From Streptococcus mitis (GTDB lineage: Bacteria; Bacillota; Bacilli; Lactobacillales; Streptococcaceae), in NCBI RefSeq assembly GCF_001579045.1, contig NZ_KQ970261.1, positions 310,218-374,217 of the forward strand: DNA of 64,000 nt, in the 5' to 3' direction. The position numbers were made by a program, and so were the translations under genes. Each line of letters opens with the position of its first letter. The stretch's first letter is position 1. The notes beneath the pieces are model-generated. The model was not told the DNA's origin. It worked only from the letters and a program-made list of their open reading frames with translations, and ran no database searches. This document shows positions 54,730 to 63,302 of this stretch, in pieces.

Positions 54730-55962
54730 TTATCGTCCTAATATTTTTTTGAATAACTGAATAGCTTTGTATTTTAAAGGCGATGGATGATAACGGAAAG
54801 TTCCTGCTTTACGTACAATATAGCCATTAAAATTTTGTTTAAAACGCAAAACACCATCACTACCATCAAAAATCCCTTGAATGCCTAGGAAGTTGTATTT
54901 AGGTATTCCACGTTCTATACTTTCCAACATAACATATTTTTGAAGCAGTGCAGGGGCATAGAACTTATTAAATTCAGTGTAGGAACCACTAAAGAGGTAA
55001 GTCGTTTCCTGAGGCATATAAACAAATAAACTCCCGGCTAAAACAATATCTTCTTCTCCATATTTTTCAATCAAGTCTCGCGCTTCTGCTTTGCGAACTT
55101 CAAACGTTTCAAATTGACTAGAATATTCTCTCAGTTGATTTTGTTTTTTCTCAGAATGAGGATTTTTACTCAAATCAAGTCGCAACTTGTCCAAGATTTC
55201 TTCTAGTTTACTTTGTTCACCTTGCAATTTGCTCATATAGTCCGAAAAATTCAAGCTTGCTATGAGAAACTCCGCTTGTTCTCCAAAAGCATCATAAAAA
55301 TGCTCATAATATTCTAAACTTTTATCACTATATTCTCTACGTTCAGAGGTCTCTTTTGTGATATTCTTAAAAATCGATAGTTCTTCACGTTTTAACTTTT
55401 TCAACCGAATGCCAAAAGTTTCAGCCTTTTTCACCAAGGGTTTACCCTTTTTACTAAAACTTTTAAGCAAATTCTTTTCAGTTAATTCAGTCAAATCTTT
55501 ATAGTATAACCAATCTGGTTCTCCACCTGGATAACCTCTTGTCAATCCATCAAATTGATAACCTAAATCAGTTAAACCTTGAATCATACTTTTTTTCTCA
55601 GTATCTATTGGATTACCTTGGCTATCAAAAGTTTGATAAGTTTCATAAGGTTTTACAAGCAACTCTAATACACCATTTTGCTTGGCATATTCTTTTAACT
55701 CTTCATAAAAAACTGGAAGAGCATCTTGTTGGGTATAAATCGGCCCCGAATTGATCTCCATATGCAGACCACCCAGCATGGGTAAGCTATAAACCAGAGC
55801 TGCAACTTGAATTTCTCCTTCTTGTTTCAAAGCAAGATAAACAATTCGAGCCCCTCTTTTTTCTAGCAAATCCCCCATCTGGACAGATTGCATAAAGGAA
55901 CGAGAAGAAACCTGATCAGAATAAGCCTGAAACTCTTCTTTCGTGAGTGTAATTAGTGCCAT
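54730..55962 (-). CDS. murN: MurN, second aminoacyltransferase of peptidoglycan branching
   Basis: 410 residues of the FemABX family: two GNAT-like halves with a helical coiled-coil arm (about 225-290, rich in Glu/Lys/Gln). FemABX proteins use aminoacyl-tRNA to build cross-bridges on the lysine of lipid II. In pneumococcus MurN adds alanine as the second residue after MurM. Length (410) and order (murM first, 4 nt gap) match the pneumococcal operon exactly. I assign MurN over MurM by order and length. Confidence 0.92.
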   Translation of the reverse strand: MALITLTKEEFQAYSDQVSSRSFMQSVQMGDLLEKRGARIVYLALKQEGEIQVAALVYSLPMLGGLHMEINSGPIYTQQDALPVFYEELKEYAKQNGVLELLVKPYETYQTFDSQGNPIDTEKKSMIQGLTDLGYQFDGLTRGYPGGEPDWLYYKDLTELTEKNLLKSFSKKGKPLVKKAETFGIRLKKLKREELSIFKNITKETSERREYSDKSLEYYEHFYDAFGEQAEFLIASLNFSDYMSKLQGEQSKLEEILDKLRLDLSKNPHSEKKQNQLREYSSQFETFEVRKAEARDLIEKYGEEDIVLAGSLFVYMPQETTYLFSGSYTEFNKFYAPALLQKYVMLESIERGIPKYNFLGIQGIFDGSDGVLRFKQNFNGYIVRKAGTFRYHPSPLKYKAIQLFKKILGR

Positions 55963-55966
55963 ATAC

Positions 55967-57187
55967 TTACTTTCTATGTTTTTTTCTTAATGTTTTACGG
56001 AAATCAAGAGCAAGTCTTAACAGAGGATAGAGAGGATGGGTAGGCATTGTAAATTCACCCAAGTATTCTTCAATCGTTGGATTAAATTTTTCCTTAAAAT
56101 GATACAGTCCACCATTGAGAGAGTTTTCAACACCACCTAAATTTTGCCAGACCATACCTCGCTCAAAGGCATAGCGAGTCGTTTCATACCAAGTTAAAAT
56201 TGGTGCATTGTAACGTTTAAAATCATCATCCATACCAGCATATAGATTGACAGAGGTAGTACCAAATTCCAAACTCAAAGTAGCCGCTAACGGAATGTTT
56301 GATTTTCCCATATTCATATATCCCTGCAAGAAATCTATTTCCTCTTCTAAACGTTCTTTTTCCTTCTTCTGCGCTTCTACTTTTGAAGTTCGAGTCGACT
56401 CAGTAAAGGTCTTTTCCAAGGCTCTGTTTTTCGCTAACTGTTCTTCTAATTCTTGCGAACGTTTAGAGACATCCAAGGTTGCCAAGGTGATATAGGCCTT
56501 GTCCTTAAAATTATCTAATAACTTTTTATAATAGGCTTCATTCCTCAAATGAATCTCTTTCCGCTTCTCGGTTTTTTTCATCAAAAAGGAAAAAGACTCC
56601 AATAATTCAGTTCCACCAAATTGAATCTCTACCCCCTTATTCCGTGCTGTTCGAATAGCCTGTTTTGTTGACTTGGAAAGTTTATCTTCTTCAAAATTTT
56701 CCTTGTATATTTTCGCCTGAATACGAGGTTGAATGGTGTCTCCCATTTCCTCTGTTTTTCCTGACCACCTTACTCCCATTTGTTGCAAACTATCAATAAT
56801 AGCCAGATTTTCAGGAAATTCTGTTTTTTCCTGATTGATTAAACTTTGAGATAGGCAAATACTTGGATCAAAAGTCACAAAAACCGCTCTCTTGCTACGA
56901 GCATAGGACTTAATAGACTGAATGACAAAATTCAAGAGTTCTGTATCCCCATAATCCAATATAGGTCCTCTTGGGATGTAAAACATTTTATAGCCTAGCG
57001 GAAGAGTTCTAATCAAAATACTAGCTGTCGCCAGTAATTTTTCTTCCCTGTAAACACCAAACTTCTCATGTTCCCAGTCAGACTTAACTTCTTCCCAAGC
57101 ACTACTTTGTAATACATTGGCTAATTCATGGTCTTTGACAAACTGATCATATTCTAATGCGGGAATGCCAATTTGATAACGGTACAT
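55967..57187 (-). CDS. murM: MurM, first aminoacyltransferase of peptidoglycan branching
   Basis: 406 residues, the FemABX enzyme that attaches L-Ala or L-Ser from charged tRNA to the stem-peptide lysine of lipid II. The coiled-coil arm is around 245-295 (repeated E/K, with EAQKKEKERLEEEIDFL). MurM alleles are mosaic and decide how branched the wall is. Branched walls are needed for high-level penicillin resistance with altered PBPs. Commensal S. mitis is a known donor of such alleles. Whether this allele is of a high-activity type cannot be read by eye. Confidence 0.92.
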   Translation of the reverse strand: MYRYQIGIPALEYDQFVKDHELANVLQSSAWEEVKSDWEHEKFGVYREEKLLATASILIRTLPLGYKMFYIPRGPILDYGDTELLNFVIQSIKSYARSKRAVFVTFDPSICLSQSLINQEKTEFPENLAIIDSLQQMGVRWSGKTEEMGDTIQPRIQAKIYKENFEEDKLSKSTKQAIRTARNKGVEIQFGGTELLESFSFLMKKTEKRKEIHLRNEAYYKKLLDNFKDKAYITLATLDVSKRSQELEEQLAKNRALEKTFTESTRTSKVEAQKKEKERLEEEIDFLQGYMNMGKSNIPLAATLSLEFGTTSVNLYAGMDDDFKRYNAPILTWYETTRYAFERGMVWQNLGGVENSLNGGLYHFKEKFNPTIEEYLGEFTMPTHPLYPLLRLALDFRKTLRKKHRK

Positions 57188-57298
57188 TTCCTACTCTCTT
57201 TCCTCCAGTATCTTATTACTATTCTACTACTTTCGTTTAAAAAGTCTAGTGAAAACATATTTTATTTTAGTTCTACTCCCCCTATACTGAAGTTCAAA

Positions 57299-58078
57299 CT
57301 AAGTCAATCTCTCTTCTAATTTGAAATCAATCGGTAGGGTTGCTAGAAACCGTTCCAATTGTTTTTCCCAGTAATACCATTCGTGATTTCCAGCACTATG
57401 GCTATAGGTCACATCAAAGCCCAGCTTTTTGAGGTTTTTCACTGCGAGATTATTGGCTTTATACAAGAAATCCTGCTCGCCACACCAAGCCCACAGCTTG
57501 GTCTTTTTATCCGATTTTTTAGCCAAACTTTCAAGAGAATAAGGACTAGCTGTCCAATCTTTAATTTCCCCAAACACGCCTCTCCAATAAGCTGGTGTTC
57601 CCAAATCTTGGCTTTCGGGAGAAAAATCTTGAAAACTAAGGGCGCCTGAAAAACTAGCTGCGTGAGAAAAACGATTTGTAGCAAGAGCCAGTTTAAAGCA
57701 GCCGTAGCCTCCCATAGAGAGGCCAGCGATAAAGGTCTTTTCACGCTTACTAGTCATATTAGGGAAGAATCGTTTCAGAACCTGTGGCAATTCCTCTGCT
57801 AGAGCTGTGTAATAGTCAAAACCATACTGGGTATCGGTATACCAACCATTGCTGGTATTGGGCATGACAACGATGAGATTAGTCCCCCGAAGCAAGCGTT
57901 CTACATTGGTCCGCTTGAGCCAACTATTATGATTGCCAGACATCCCGTGCAAGAGGTACAAGACGGGAATGTCTTTACACTCTGGTTCTTCCACTCGAGT
58001 GGCATCTGGGTAAAGAACATTCACTCCCCACTCCATATCCAAGACTTGTGAGTAATACTCGATTTTCATTACTGCCAT
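57299..58078 (-). CDS. estA: EstA-type esterase (tributyrin esterase)
   Basis: 259 residues of an alpha/beta hydrolase of the esterase D family. The oxyanion strand is [13 protein letters not shown], and the nucleophile elbow is GLSMGGYG (Ser about 120). Asp and the C-terminal His ([11 protein letters not shown]) complete the triad. The pneumococcal orthologue hydrolyses short-chain esters and removes acetyl groups from sialic acids. No signal peptide is seen. It lies downstream of the RNase J2 gene. Confidence 0.92.
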   Translation of the reverse strand: MAVMKIEYYSQVLDMEWGVNVLYPDATRVEEPECKDIPVLYLLHGMSGNHNSWLKRTNVERLLRGTNLIVVMPNTSNGWYTDTQYGFDYYTALAEELPQVLKRFFPNMTSKREKTFIAGLSMGGYGCFKLALATNRFSHAASFSGALSFQDFSPESQDLGTPAYWRGVFGEIKDWTASPYSLESLAKKSDKKTKLWAWCGEQDFLYKANNLAVKNLKKLGFDVTYSHSAGNHEWYYWEKQLERFLATLPIDFKLEERLT

Positions 58079-58145
58079 AATTTTTTCCTCTATTTTTCTA
58101 TAAGAAAAAGCCGAAATTTGACTTTCTCTCTATTTATTTCAACAA

Positions 58146-59807
58146 TTATTTTGCTTCCATGACTACTGGTAAAATAGCTGGACGACGCTTAGTTTGATCA
58201 AAGAGATACTTGGTCAGATTATCACGAACCTTCCCTTTGAGATCTGCCCAGTCAAAGTCATCTCCTTGAAGATAGTCTTCTACCGTTTGGTTAATCAATT
58301 CTGAACTTTCACGGAGAATATCGCGACTCTTCTTGAGATAAACAAATCCACGCGTGTGCACACGAGCCTTGGCCACAATTTTCTTCTCACGACGGTTAAC
58401 GGTGATTGCAACGATGAAAATGCCATCCTCTGACAAGACCTTACGGTCACGAAGGACTACATTACCAACATCACCGATGGCATTTCCGTCAATCAAGACA
58501 TCCCCTGCCGAAACCGCTCCAGCTGGAACAAAGTCCCCATTCTCATAAGCCATGCTGGTTCCCTTTTTAGGGATGAAAATGCGTTCTGGCAACATCCCAA
58601 CTGCCATAGCAGCCTTAGCATGGGCATCCAACTCACGGTATTCACCTTGAATCGGGAAGAGATACTTAGGTTGCAAGAGATTGATCATCAACTGCAAATC
58701 ACGCGCATTTCCGTGCCCTGATACATGTAAACTTTGGGTAATCAATTTGACAACCCCTCCTGCCTGATAAATCATATTTTCCACACGCGCAACGAAGGCT
58801 TCTTTAGCAATAGACGGAGCCGTAGCAATATAGACCAGGTCCCCATCCTTGATTTCTACATAACGATGGCGACCAATCGACATCTTACGAAGTCCATTGA
58901 TAGGTTCACCCATACGACCTGTCTCAAGAATAATCAACTCATGGTCTTCAAAGCGAGACATATCTTTCGGCTTAATCAAGAGAATTTCGTTGGCTAAAGA
59001 CAACTTCTTGAGACGAATCGCTGTGCGGACGATATTTTCAATATCAAATCCTGTCAAGACGATACGTCGACCTGTTTTATCCGCAGCGTCAAAAATCTGC
59101 TGGATACGAGAAAGGTTACTGGAAACAGCTGCAACGATGATACGACCTTCCCAGTCAGCAATGGTTTGGGTAATTTCATCTCTAACTTCACTTTCACTAG
59201 CCACCTGAATATTGCTGTCCGCATTGGCCGAATCACTGAGGAGAGCCAGGACGCCGTCACGACCGATTTCTGCCAAACGAGCGAAGTCTGTCGCATAGGA
59301 TTCACTAGCTGTCTGGTCAAATTTGAAGTCACCTGTATAAACGATGCTCCCTTCAGCTGTCTTCAAGACAATTCCCAGGCTCTCTGGAACGGAGTAAGTC
59401 GTAGGGAAGAAGGAAACCACTGTCCCACCAAAATCAATCTCCGTATCTTCATCAATAACATGAAAATCATTAAATTTCTTGACTGCGTCATTTCCTTTGA
59501 CAAAGAGTTTTGCCAACTCAATGGTCAACTCAGAGCCAAATACAGGTACCTTGGCTTCAGCCAAGAGATAAGGCAGAGCACCAATAGCATCTGCATGTCC
59601 GTGAGTTAAAAATACCCCAGCAATTCGATCTTTATTTTCAAAAAGGTAGTCCATCTTTGGAATCACCACATCGACCCCTAATTGTTCATTTTCGGGATAT
59701 TTTAACCCTGCATTCAAAACAAAAATGGACTCTCCAATTTCAGCAATGTACATATTTTTCCCATTTTCACGTACACCACCAAGTGTTGTTAAACTAATAT
59801 TACTCAT
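58146..59807 (-). CDS. rnjB: Ribonuclease J2
   Basis: 553 residues of the beta-CASP metallo-beta-lactamase family: the lactamase core to about 200, the beta-CASP insert, and the C-terminal domain (about 450-553). The metal motif that is HxHxDH in active RNase J1 reads HGHADAIG here, with the last His replaced by Ala, and the usual SGHGN (HVSGHGN) is kept. RNase J2 typically works as the less active partner in a J1-J2 complex that decays and matures mRNA. SD: TTGGAGGAAAA. Confidence 0.92.
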   Translation of the reverse strand: MSNISLTTLGGVRENGKNMYIAEIGESIFVLNAGLKYPENEQLGVDVVIPKMDYLFENKDRIAGVFLTHGHADAIGALPYLLAEAKVPVFGSELTIELAKLFVKGNDAVKKFNDFHVIDEDTEIDFGGTVVSFFPTTYSVPESLGIVLKTAEGSIVYTGDFKFDQTASESYATDFARLAEIGRDGVLALLSDSANADSNIQVASESEVRDEITQTIADWEGRIIVAAVSSNLSRIQQIFDAADKTGRRIVLTGFDIENIVRTAIRLKKLSLANEILLIKPKDMSRFEDHELIILETGRMGEPINGLRKMSIGRHRYVEIKDGDLVYIATAPSIAKEAFVARVENMIYQAGGVVKLITQSLHVSGHGNARDLQLMINLLQPKYLFPIQGEYRELDAHAKAAMAVGMLPERIFIPKKGTSMAYENGDFVPAGAVSAGDVLIDGNAIGDVGNVVLRDRKVLSEDGIFIVAITVNRREKKIVAKARVHTRGFVYLKKSRDILRESSELINQTVEDYLQGDDFDWADLKGKVRDNLTKYLFDQTKRRPAILPVVMEAK

Positions 59808-59881
59808 TTTTCCTCCAAAATCTTAGTTTATCTTGATTATAGGGTTGCTTACCCTCTTATTCTAAAAGCACTATTACTTTT

Positions 59882-60036
59882 ATACTCTTCGAAAATCAGA
59901 TTCAAACCACGTCAGCTTCGACTTGGATTATATATATGTGACTGACTTCGTCAGTCTTATCTACAACCTCAAAGCAGTGCTTTGAGCAACCTGCGGCTAG
60001 CTTCCTAGTTTGCTCTCTGATTTTCATTGAGTATTA
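59882..60036 (+). repeat. BOX element A-B-C (one boxB)
   Basis: boxA 59882-59941, boxB 59942-59986 (45 nt), boxC 59987-60036 (50 nt), forward orientation. The region 59808-60134 also holds a TATAAT-type -10 for rnjB and the recJ terminator. Confidence 0.95.
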
Positions 60037-60099
60037 GCCGAATCTTTTCCTACCATTATACCATTTTTTTGATGATTTTCAAAATGAAGATTTGTTTTC

Positions 60100-60126
60100 A
60101 AAAAAGAGCTGGTTGCCCAACTCTTT
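60100..60126 (-). terminator. Terminator after recJ
   Basis: A 9-bp stem (60104-60112 with 60117-60125, one mismatch) and six T on the minus strand. Confidence 0.8.
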
Positions 60127-60134
60127 TCTATCTG

Positions 60135-62369
60135 CTATTCTTTTTTCATTAAAAAGTCATAAATTTCTTGCACAGTACCCAGCGCCATCATTTCTTGGTC
60201 TTTGACAGTCTGCTTGAGATTTTGGTAAATTTGACTTTCTCCTATCTCCCGCTTTGGCGCCTCTTTATTGACTGTCATGACCCCATCTTTGATCGTCACA
60301 AAGCCTAGTTCTTCAAATACTTGAATCATCTTGACCAGCAAGATTCGTTGGATATTGAGATAAGCCGCCAAATCCTTCAGCTTGTAGCGAATATCAAACT
60401 CTGGAAACTGGTAGATGGTTTTGTACAATTTTGCAAACTGCTCTCTAGTCCCATAACCTGTCAGATAGTAGGCCTTGTCAATATCATTTTTGAAATAAAC
60501 AGCAGAAAAATTCTGTTCCTGAAAAATGGTCTTCAGCAGAGTAATATCCTCAGGAATGGTTTTTACGACAACAGCTTCACTAGTCGCTAAATCTGGCACT
60601 TCTCCAGCAAAATCCAAGACTGGAACCCCTTCTGGCAAGACTGCATTCTTCCCACGGATGTTAAAGAGTTGAACACCCTCCACACGCGCATCCACCATCA
60701 TCAACTGGAGGGCAGTTTGACCATTCCATTGGTTGACAGACAATTTGACTGCCAGCTCTAGATTCTTGGTTTGAGCAAATTCTGTTGCCCATCTACCTTG
60801 TCCAAAGGCTACCACTTCAAAACTCGCCTCACCTTTGGAAATTTTCAACTTGAGATGAGCATTGCCTGCCCCCATAGTACGGGCACTTTCGACCTGAAAA
60901 TTCTTGATATAAAAGACAGGTTTCTGATTGTCCATTCCAAAAGGTGCCAAGCGCTCAAAGTTCTTGACTGTTTCAAGACTCAAAGTCTCCAAATCCAACT
61001 CTTCATCTAGGTTTAACTTATTCTTGCCACCAGCATCTGCGCCTTTTTCACGGACATAATCTTCCAAAACCTGAGATAAATCTGAAAGTTTCTCAACTTC
61101 CAGCGTCATTCCTGCAGCGCCAGCATGACCTCCAAAGGCGATGAAGAGGTCTCGATGAGGATCCAGAGCCTCAAAAATATCGACCGCTTCCACACTACGA
61201 GCACTGCCCTTAGCACGACCGTCTTCTATATTAAGAACAATAACTGTCTGTCCCAATTCTTCCAACAAACGACCAGCCACGATTCCTAGAACCCCAGGAT
61301 TCCAGCCTTCCTTGGCCAAGACTTGGACCTTCTTCTCAGGGTCCACCATGGTCTTAGCTTCTTCATAGATAGACTGGACGATTTCCTTGCGCTCTTCGTT
61401 TTTCTGATGAATCATAAGGGCAATCTCGTGAGCTTCCTCGTCGTCAAATCCAGTCAACAAATCAATAGCGGGATTAGGATCATCTAGACGTCCCAAGGCA
61501 TTCAAACGAGGGGCAATCTGGAAACCAACTGTCTCTTCTGTCACTTCGTTGGCGGCAATCCCAGCCATATCCATCATTTCTTGTAGACCAATGCGCTGAG
61601 TGTGCCCCAACATTTCTAGACCATACTGAACTAAAATACGGTTTTCATCCGTCAGACTCACCATATCCGCAATAGTTCCGATAGCGACCAAATCAAGCAG
61701 TTCCACTTGTACTTCTTCTAAAAGGGCACAAGCCAGCTTGAAAGCAACTCCACAACCAGCCAAATATTTGAAAGGATAGTTCGCATCCGGATGTTCAGGA
61801 TGGACAATGGCATAGGCATCTGGCAGGGTTTCAGGCATAGAATGGTGGTCAGTCACAATGACATCCACTCCCATAGACTGAGCCAATTCAATAGCCTCGT
61901 GACCTGCAACCCCATTATCCACCGTCACAATCAAGGAAATTCCTTCTTGCTCGATAAAATATTTGTAAACACTGGCATTAGGTCCATAACCATCAGTAAA
62001 ACGATTGGGCAAGTAAACACGGCACTCAGCACCAAGCTGTTCCAAACTTTCCTTCACAATCGAAGCCGAAGTCATACCATCCGCATCGTAGTCTCCATAA
62101 ACGAGAATATTTTCCCCCTCTTCAATGGCCTGACGAATCCGTTCCACTGCCTTGTCCATATCATGGAGCAGATAAGGGTCATGCAAGTCCTCCAAAGAAG
62201 GTTCTAAAAATTTCTTCAGACTTTCTTGGTCCTGAATCCCTCTCTCAAACAATAACCGAGCCACTTCGGGACCCAACCCAGCCTTCTTGGCTATCTTTGT
62301 AAAATCCGCATCTTCAACCTGCGGGGCAAACTGCCATTCATAAGTAGGTGTTATCAAAAAGACATCCAC
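60135..62369 (-). CDS. recJ: Single-strand DNA exonuclease RecJ
   Basis: 744 residues. A 5'-3' single-strand exonuclease used in recombination and mismatch/base repair. DHH motifs: VYGDYDADGMTSA (about 92-104) and VTDHHSMPE (about 175). The DHHA1 domain carries FGGHAGAAGMTLE (about 415). A C-terminal extension of about 190 residues is normal for streptococci. The start is uncertain between the ATG at 62369 and a TTG four codons later. The latter gives the ITPTYEWQFAP start I remember from pneumococcus. Confidence 0.94.
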   Translation of the reverse strand: MDVFLITPTYEWQFAPQVEDADFTKIAKKAGLGPEVARLLFERGIQDQESLKKFLEPSLEDLHDPYLLHDMDKAVERIRQAIEEGENILVYGDYDADGMTSASIVKESLEQLGAECRVYLPNRFTDGYGPNASVYKYFIEQEGISLIVTVDNGVAGHEAIELAQSMGVDVIVTDHHSMPETLPDAYAIVHPEHPDANYPFKYLAGCGVAFKLACALLEEVQVELLDLVAIGTIADMVSLTDENRILVQYGLEMLGHTQRIGLQEMMDMAGIAANEVTEETVGFQIAPRLNALGRLDDPNPAIDLLTGFDDEEAHEIALMIHQKNEERKEIVQSIYEEAKTMVDPEKKVQVLAKEGWNPGVLGIVAGRLLEELGQTVIVLNIEDGRAKGSARSVEAVDIFEALDPHRDLFIAFGGHAGAAGMTLEVEKLSDLSQVLEDYVREKGADAGGKNKLNLDEELDLETLSLETVKNFERLAPFGMDNQKPVFYIKNFQVESARTMGAGNAHLKLKISKGEASFEVVAFGQGRWATEFAQTKNLELAVKLSVNQWNGQTALQLMMVDARVEGVQLFNIRGKNAVLPEGVPVLDFAGEVPDLATSEAVVVKTIPEDITLLKTIFQEQNFSAVYFKNDIDKAYYLTGYGTREQFAKLYKTIYQFPEFDIRYKLKDLAAYLNIQRILLVKMIQVFEELGFVTIKDGVMTVNKEAPKREIGESQIYQNLKQTVKDQEMMALGTVQEIYDFLMKKE

Positions 62370-62470
62370 TCTTTCTAAGAATTCTATCGCTTCATTATAA
62401 CATGATTTAGGCTTTTTCTCTATCCAGATTGCTTTTTTATAAAATTTTAGTGAATTTTTTCAGATATGAT

Positions 62471-62519
62471 TTGACAAGACAAATTTTTTGGTGTAGAATC
62501 GTGTTATAAAATCTAACAC
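62471..62519 (+). promoter_or_regulatory. Promoter of the amino acid ABC operon with an inverted repeat
   Basis: Perfect TTGACA (62471-62476), 17 nt, TAGAAT (62494-62499). GTGTTA and TAACAC (62501-62506, 62514-62519) form a 6-bp inverted repeat covering the expected start site, so it could be an operator. Confidence 0.7.
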
Positions 62520-62533
62520 AAAGGAGATTCCTT

Positions 62534-63292
62534 ATGGCTTTAGTAGAATTTGAACACGTCGAAAAATATTACGGGGACTACCACGCGCTCCGCGACATCA
62601 ATCTCCGTTTTGAAAAAGGGCAAGTCGTTGTCCTACTCGGACCATCTGGTTCTGGAAAATCCACTCTTATCCGCACCATCAATGGTTTGGAAGCTGTCGA
62701 CAAGGGAAGCCTTCTAGTAAATGGTCGCCAAGTTGCTGGTGCCAGCCAGAAAGATTTGGTACCTCTTCGCAAGGAAGTCGGCATGGTTTTCCAACATTTT
62801 AACCTCTATCCGCACAAAACAGTGTTAGAAAACGTAACACTTGCACCTATAAAAGTTCTAGGAATTGAAAAAAAAGAAGCTGAAAAAACAGCCCAAAAAT
62901 ATCTGGAATTTGTAAATATGTGGGACAAGAAAGATTCATATCCAGCCATGCTGTCTGGTGGACAAAAGCAACGGGTTGCCATTGCACGTGGACTCGCTAT
63001 GCATCCGGAACTCCTCCTCTTCGATGAACCAACATCTGCCCTTGACCCTGAAACCATCGGTGATGTTCTGGCAGTTATGCAAAAATTGGCCCACGATGGT
63101 ATGAATATGATTGTCGTTACCCATGAAATGGGCTTTGCCCGTGAAGTTGCTGACCGCATCATCTTTATGGCTGACGGAGAAGTTTTGGTGGATACGACAG
63201 ATGTTGATGACTTTTTCGACAATCCAAGCGAACCTCGTGCTCAACAATTCCTCAGCAAAATCATCAACCACGAAAGTGACAAAGTAAAATAA
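62534..63292 (+). CDS. Amino acid ABC transporter ATP-binding protein (GlnQ type)
   Basis: 252 residues of a polar-amino-acid ABC ATPase. Walker A is GPSGSGKST (about 36-44), the signature is LSGGQKQRVAIARGLAM, and Walker B LLLFDEPTSALDP is followed by the switch His in VTHEMGF. It energises uptake of glutamine, glutamate or a related amino acid. SD AAGGAG lies 8 nt before the ATG. The binding protein follows by 10 nt, and the permease presumably lies beyond the window. Confidence 0.95.
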   Translation: MALVEFEHVEKYYGDYHALRDINLRFEKGQVVVLLGPSGSGKSTLIRTINGLEAVDKGSLLVNGRQVAGASQKDLVPLRKEVGMVFQHFNLYPHKTVLENVTLAPIKVLGIEKKEAEKTAQKYLEFVNMWDKKDSYPAMLSGGQKQRVAIARGLAMHPELLLFDEPTSALDPETIGDVLAVMQKLAHDGMNMIVVTHEMGFAREVADRIIFMADGEVLVDTTDVDDFFDNPSEPRAQQFLSKIINHESDKVK

Positions 63293-63302
63293 GGAGGCGT
63301 CT

